A stretch of 7,236 nucleotides of DNA from the NCBI GenBank assembly GCA_016210935.1, contig JACQTH010000041.1:1-7236 (forward strand), read 5' to 3'. Made by a program: the position numbers and the translations under genes. This stretch comes from Acidobacteriota bacterium. GTDB lineage: Bacteria > Acidobacteriota > Vicinamibacteria > Vicinamibacterales > JACQTH01. Below, piece after piece: positions 5,807-7,236 of this stretch; positions within the stretch are counted from its first letter, which is position 1, and every line of letters begins with the position of its first letter. The notes below the pieces were generated by a model. The model was given only the letters and a program-made list of their open reading frames with translations, ran no database searches and was not told the DNA's origin.

Positions 5807-6046
5807 GTGCTGCGCTGGTTGAGTTGCCACCTGTTCCGAGCGCATGACTATGCGGTCCGCCGCGACTCGACCGGCGTGTACCTGCAATGCGCGGAATGCG
5901 GGTCGCGCTCGCACGGCTGGCAAATGGGACCAACAGGGCCGATGGCTCCAACCTTTCAGAAGCCGGAACGCGTGCGGCGCGTGTTCGGCAGACTTCGCGC
6001 GGTGATTGCCGGACTGAGCGCGGTCGATCTGCTACGGCGCTTCTGA
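5807..6046 (+). CDS. Small Cys/His-ribbon protein of unknown function
   Basis: A 79-residue protein whose first half holds a likely metal site: C7, H8 and H13 in SCHLFRAHDY, then C28 and C31 in QCAECG, with H36 close behind. The pattern C-(x)n-H...C-x-x-C-G resembles small zinc-ribbon-like proteins such as DUF1660-type prophage proteins, whose motif is C-KLFGH followed by C-x-x-C-G; here the C-to-H spacing is one residue longer. Residues about 54-79 are basic and likely helical (KPERVRRVFGRLRAVIAGL...LLRRF), which could bind nucleic acid or a membrane surface. The GTG start is supported by GGAG at the right distance and by its own sigma70-type promoter. No hydrophobic export signal is seen. 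The stop codon touches the left end of a large inverted repeat. The coding call is fairly firm; function is unknown. Confidence 0.75.
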   Translation: MLRWLSCHLFRAHDYAVRRDSTGVYLQCAECGSRSHGWQMGPTGPMAPTFQKPERVRRVFGRLRAVIAGLSAVDLLRRF

Positions 6047-6047
6047 G

Positions 6048-6127
6048 GGTCAGGTCTAGAAGAATCAGTTTTGCTGGACCGCCTCGGAGAGGCAGGTTGA
6101 GCAAAACTGATTTTTCTAGACCTGACC
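6048..6127. repeat. 80-bp nearly perfect inverted repeat (REP/MITE-like palindrome)
   Basis: The left arm 6048-6075 and right arm 6100-6127 are 28 bp each with one mismatch; both carry the outer sequence GGTCAGGTCTAGA. The 24-nt centre also folds: ACC/GGT, a bulged A, then GCCTC-GGA-GAGGC (6081-6093). One transcript could therefore form a single hairpin of about 38 bp with a 3-nt loop. Left and right outer ends also share GAG(G)GGTCAGG. It fills nearly the whole gap between two convergent genes (stops at 6046 and 6134), so it would act on both transcripts as a terminator or 3'-end stabiliser. The GGTCAGGTCTAGA ends are reminiscent of dispersed palindromes moved by REP-associated (Y1) transposases; no transposase is present here. 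Confidence 0.85.
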
Positions 6128-6133
6128 CCTCAC

Positions 6134-6580
6134 CTATTCCTGTTTTGCCGCGTCGATCTTGATCTGCTTCAGGAGCTCGACTTCCTTCGGCAGCTCCGTC
6201 TTTCCCGCCGGGTATCTGCCCATGGACAGGATGTAGGCGACCACGTCGGCGTTCTGTTGCCGCGAGAGCTTTCCGGGGTTGCCATCCGGCATCGAGATGC
6301 GAATGCGCTCGAACAGGTCGCCAACGGTCAGCCCCTGCCAGTTCGACATGAACGCCGAGCCCGCCAGCGGCGGCGCCATCTCACCGCCCTCGAGCGTCGC
6401 GCCGTGGCACGAGGCGCACTCCGCCGCGTACACCGCGTCACCACGCTTTTGCTGCTCCTCGTTGAACACCCCTTCGAGAACCGACTTCGTCGCTGCGGGC
6501 TGCGCGGCTCGCACCGACGAGTAGCACAAGCCGGCGAACACCACGCCGGCACCGATGATGATTGTGTTCGTGATCTTCAT
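6134..6580 (-). CDS. Periplasmic c-type cytochrome, single heme
   Basis: The protein is 148 residues long. A Sec signal peptide is visible: MKITN, hydrophobic residues 7-18, then SVRA-AQ with cleavage expected after A25 or A26. The heme-attachment motif C55-A-S-C58-H59 is followed by a typical cytochrome c fold, with APPLAG at 69-74 and S-M97-P, where Met97 is the likely sixth heme ligand, and a closing helix NADVVAYILSMG. It should be periplasmic and carry one electron. It lies 77 bp downstream of, and in the same direction as, a PQQ-dependent dehydrogenase, so it is probably that enzyme's electron acceptor, though this is inferred from neighbourhood. The ATG at 6580 has GAGG 4 nt upstream. 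The gene ends 6 bp before the 80-bp palindrome. Confidence 0.95.
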   Translation of the reverse strand: MKITNTIIIGAGVVFAGLCYSSVRAAQPAATKSVLEGVFNEEQQKRGDAVYAAECASCHGATLEGGEMAPPLAGSAFMSNWQGLTVGDLFERIRISMPDGNPGKLSRQQNADVVAYILSMGRYPAGKTELPKEVELLKQIKIDAAKQE

Positions 6581-6603
6581 GACCCCTCGTTGGCCCTCAT
6601 AAT

Positions 6604-6647
6604 GCGGGGCTGTCGTTGCCGAACCGCTTCGGGAAGCCAGGCCCCGC
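6604..6647 (-). other. Possible structured mRNA segment between dehydrogenase and cytochrome genes
   Basis: GCGGGGC (6604-6610) and GCCCCGC (6641-6647) can pair as a 7-bp GC stem across a 30-nt loop. Inside the loop, CCGAA/TTCGG (6619-6623 and 6628-6632) gives a 5-bp stem with a CCGC loop. The structure fills the 77-bp gap between two co-oriented genes. No T-run follows on the minus strand, so partial termination or mRNA processing is possible, but chance pairing in GC-rich DNA is not excluded. Confidence 0.35.
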
Positions 6648-6657
6648 GCCTTAGACT

Positions 6658-7236
6658 CTAACGCCCCGAACTGTTGGTCGTGGTCTCCGTCCGCGGCAGA
6701 CTGAACGCGATGTACTCGCCCGAGTACGGCCCGCCGCTGACGGCAACAACGATGTACTGCCTGCCGTTGACGCTGTACGTCATCGGGGAACCACTCTGGG
6801 GGGCCGGCATCCAGACCGCACCGACTTCCTTCCCGGTTTCCTTGTCGTACGCACGCAGCATGGCGCCACGCGGATGATCGGGCGTGGTCGTCAGCTGCGG
6901 ATCTCCGAGGATGACGAGCGATTTCGTCACGATGAGGCCGACGCTCCCCGGCTGTCCGGTCTTGGGAAGACTCATGCCCTTGAGCGTCGAGTGATTGCGG
7001 ACCACATCCGGTGTGTCGCCGTGGGGAACCGACCAGGAAATCTCGCCGCGATCGAGATTGATGGCGGCGAGCAATCCGTATGGCGGCTTCAGCAGCGGCA
7101 ATCCCTGAACCGTGAGCGCTCCAGCGGGCGCCCCGCCGCCTGCGGCGGCGGGCGGCGGCGTCGGCGGCGCCGCAGGTTTCGGCGGCTGAGGGTAATCGGC
7201 CGCGCTGCCGTAGCCGGGCCCTTCGGCGACGCGAAA
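6658..7236 (-). CDS. PQQ-dependent dehydrogenase, C-terminal part (5' end outside window)
   Basis: The frame is open from the right edge to a TAG at 6658, giving 192 visible residues. It matches the last blades of the quinoprotein (PQQ) alcohol/glucose dehydrogenase beta-propeller: PLLKPPYGLLAAINLDRGE, a SWSVPHGDTPD segment, KTGQPGSVGLIVTKSLVILGD, YDKETGKEVGAVWMPA, and the conserved PMTYSVNGRQYIVVAVSGG...EYIAFSLP ending. Such enzymes oxidise alcohols or sugars in the periplasm and pass electrons to a cytochrome or to quinone; the substrate cannot be read from this part. No heme motif occurs at the C-terminus, and a separate cytochrome c gene follows after 77 bp. Residues about 16-39 are a Pro/Ala/Gly-rich insertion in a propeller loop. 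A TTG near 7101 is not a real start, since family sequence continues upstream of it. Usual length is 600-700 aa, so most of the protein is missing. Confidence 0.93.
   Translation of the reverse strand, partial: FRVAEGPGYGSAADYPQPPKPAAPPTPPPAAAGGGAPAGALTVQGLPLLKPPYGLLAAINLDRGEISWSVPHGDTPDVVRNHSTLKGMSLPKTGQPGSVGLIVTKSLVILGDPQLTTTPDHPRGAMLRAYDKETGKEVGAVWMPAPQSGSPMTYSVNGRQYIVVAVSGGPYSGEYIAFSLPRTETTTNSSGR

Noticed and set aside
5178..5822. Plus-strand 214-codon open frame across acyP, PilZ and the intergenic promoter
   Set aside because: It runs antisense to two recognised genes and over the promoter; no recognisable motif.
5727..6104. Minus-strand 125-codon open frame opposite the Cys/His protein
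   Set aside because: The plus frame has a promoter, ribosome site and Cys/His motif; the minus frame enters the large palindrome and has an Arg/Ser-rich, feature-poor translation.
6658..7101. Treating the PQQ dehydrogenase as a short gene starting at a TTG near 7101
   Set aside because: The frame stays open to the right edge and family-like sequence continues on both sides of the TTG, so it is an internal codon.

Overview
The window is a GC-rich stretch of bacterial chromosome with tightly packed, mostly housekeeping genes. I found no integrase, transposase, phage gene or CRISPR array. Several things suggest a soil- or sediment-type Acidobacteriota relative (for example Vicinamibacteria): the high GC; a PQQ-dependent dehydrogenase followed by its own small cytochrome c; a small Cys/His protein; and a palindromic GGTCAGGTCTAGA-type repeat. 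That placement is inferred from gene content and style, because no rRNA or other phylogenetic marker is complete here.

Layout, left to right. (1) Positions 1-2837, plus strand: the C-terminal half of the mismatch-repair ATPase MutS, cut by the window edge. Its stop codon overlaps the start of a family 5 (peptide/nickel-type) solute-binding lipoprotein that has no permease genes beside it. (2) A short perfect hairpin lies between convergent genes at 2851-2870. (3) Positions 2874-5654, minus strand: a run read from right to left as PilZ-domain protein, acylphosphatase, adenine phosphoribosyltransferase (apt), a membrane-anchored coiled-coil protein of unknown function, tRNA-Arg(CCT), and a membrane-anchored TPR protein. 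The four protein genes from PilZ to the coiled-coil protein are separated by 7 bp, 6 bp and a 1-bp overlap (TAGTG), so they look like one operon. The tRNA follows after 71 bp, and the TPR gene starts only 15 nt past the tRNA CCA end. (4) A divergent intergenic region (5655-5806) carries a good sigma70-type promoter, TTGACA-17 nt-TATTTT, for a 79-residue Cys/His-ribbon protein on the plus strand. (5) That gene's stop codon runs into an 80-bp, nearly perfect inverted repeat (6048-6127). The repeat sits between it and the convergent minus-strand pair: a c-type cytochrome (6134-6580) and, upstream of it, the C-terminal part of a PQQ-dependent dehydrogenase that runs off the right edge.

How the genes relate. 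The PQQ dehydrogenase and cytochrome c form a plausible periplasmic oxidation module, with electrons passing from PQQ to heme c and on to the respiratory chain. Apt salvages adenine with PRPP, and acylphosphatase hydrolyses acyl phosphates. PilZ and the coiled-coil protein have no evident metabolic link to them beyond probable co-transcription. The TPR protein resembles the YfgM/YbgF-like class of inner-membrane TPR proteins.

No clearly new multi-gene system is visible. The features most worth a second look are the 80-bp palindrome, the tRNA joined almost directly to a protein gene, the stop/start overlap of mutS with a solute-binding lipoprotein, and the independently promoted Cys/His mini-protein. 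Every gap between genes is under 160 bp.
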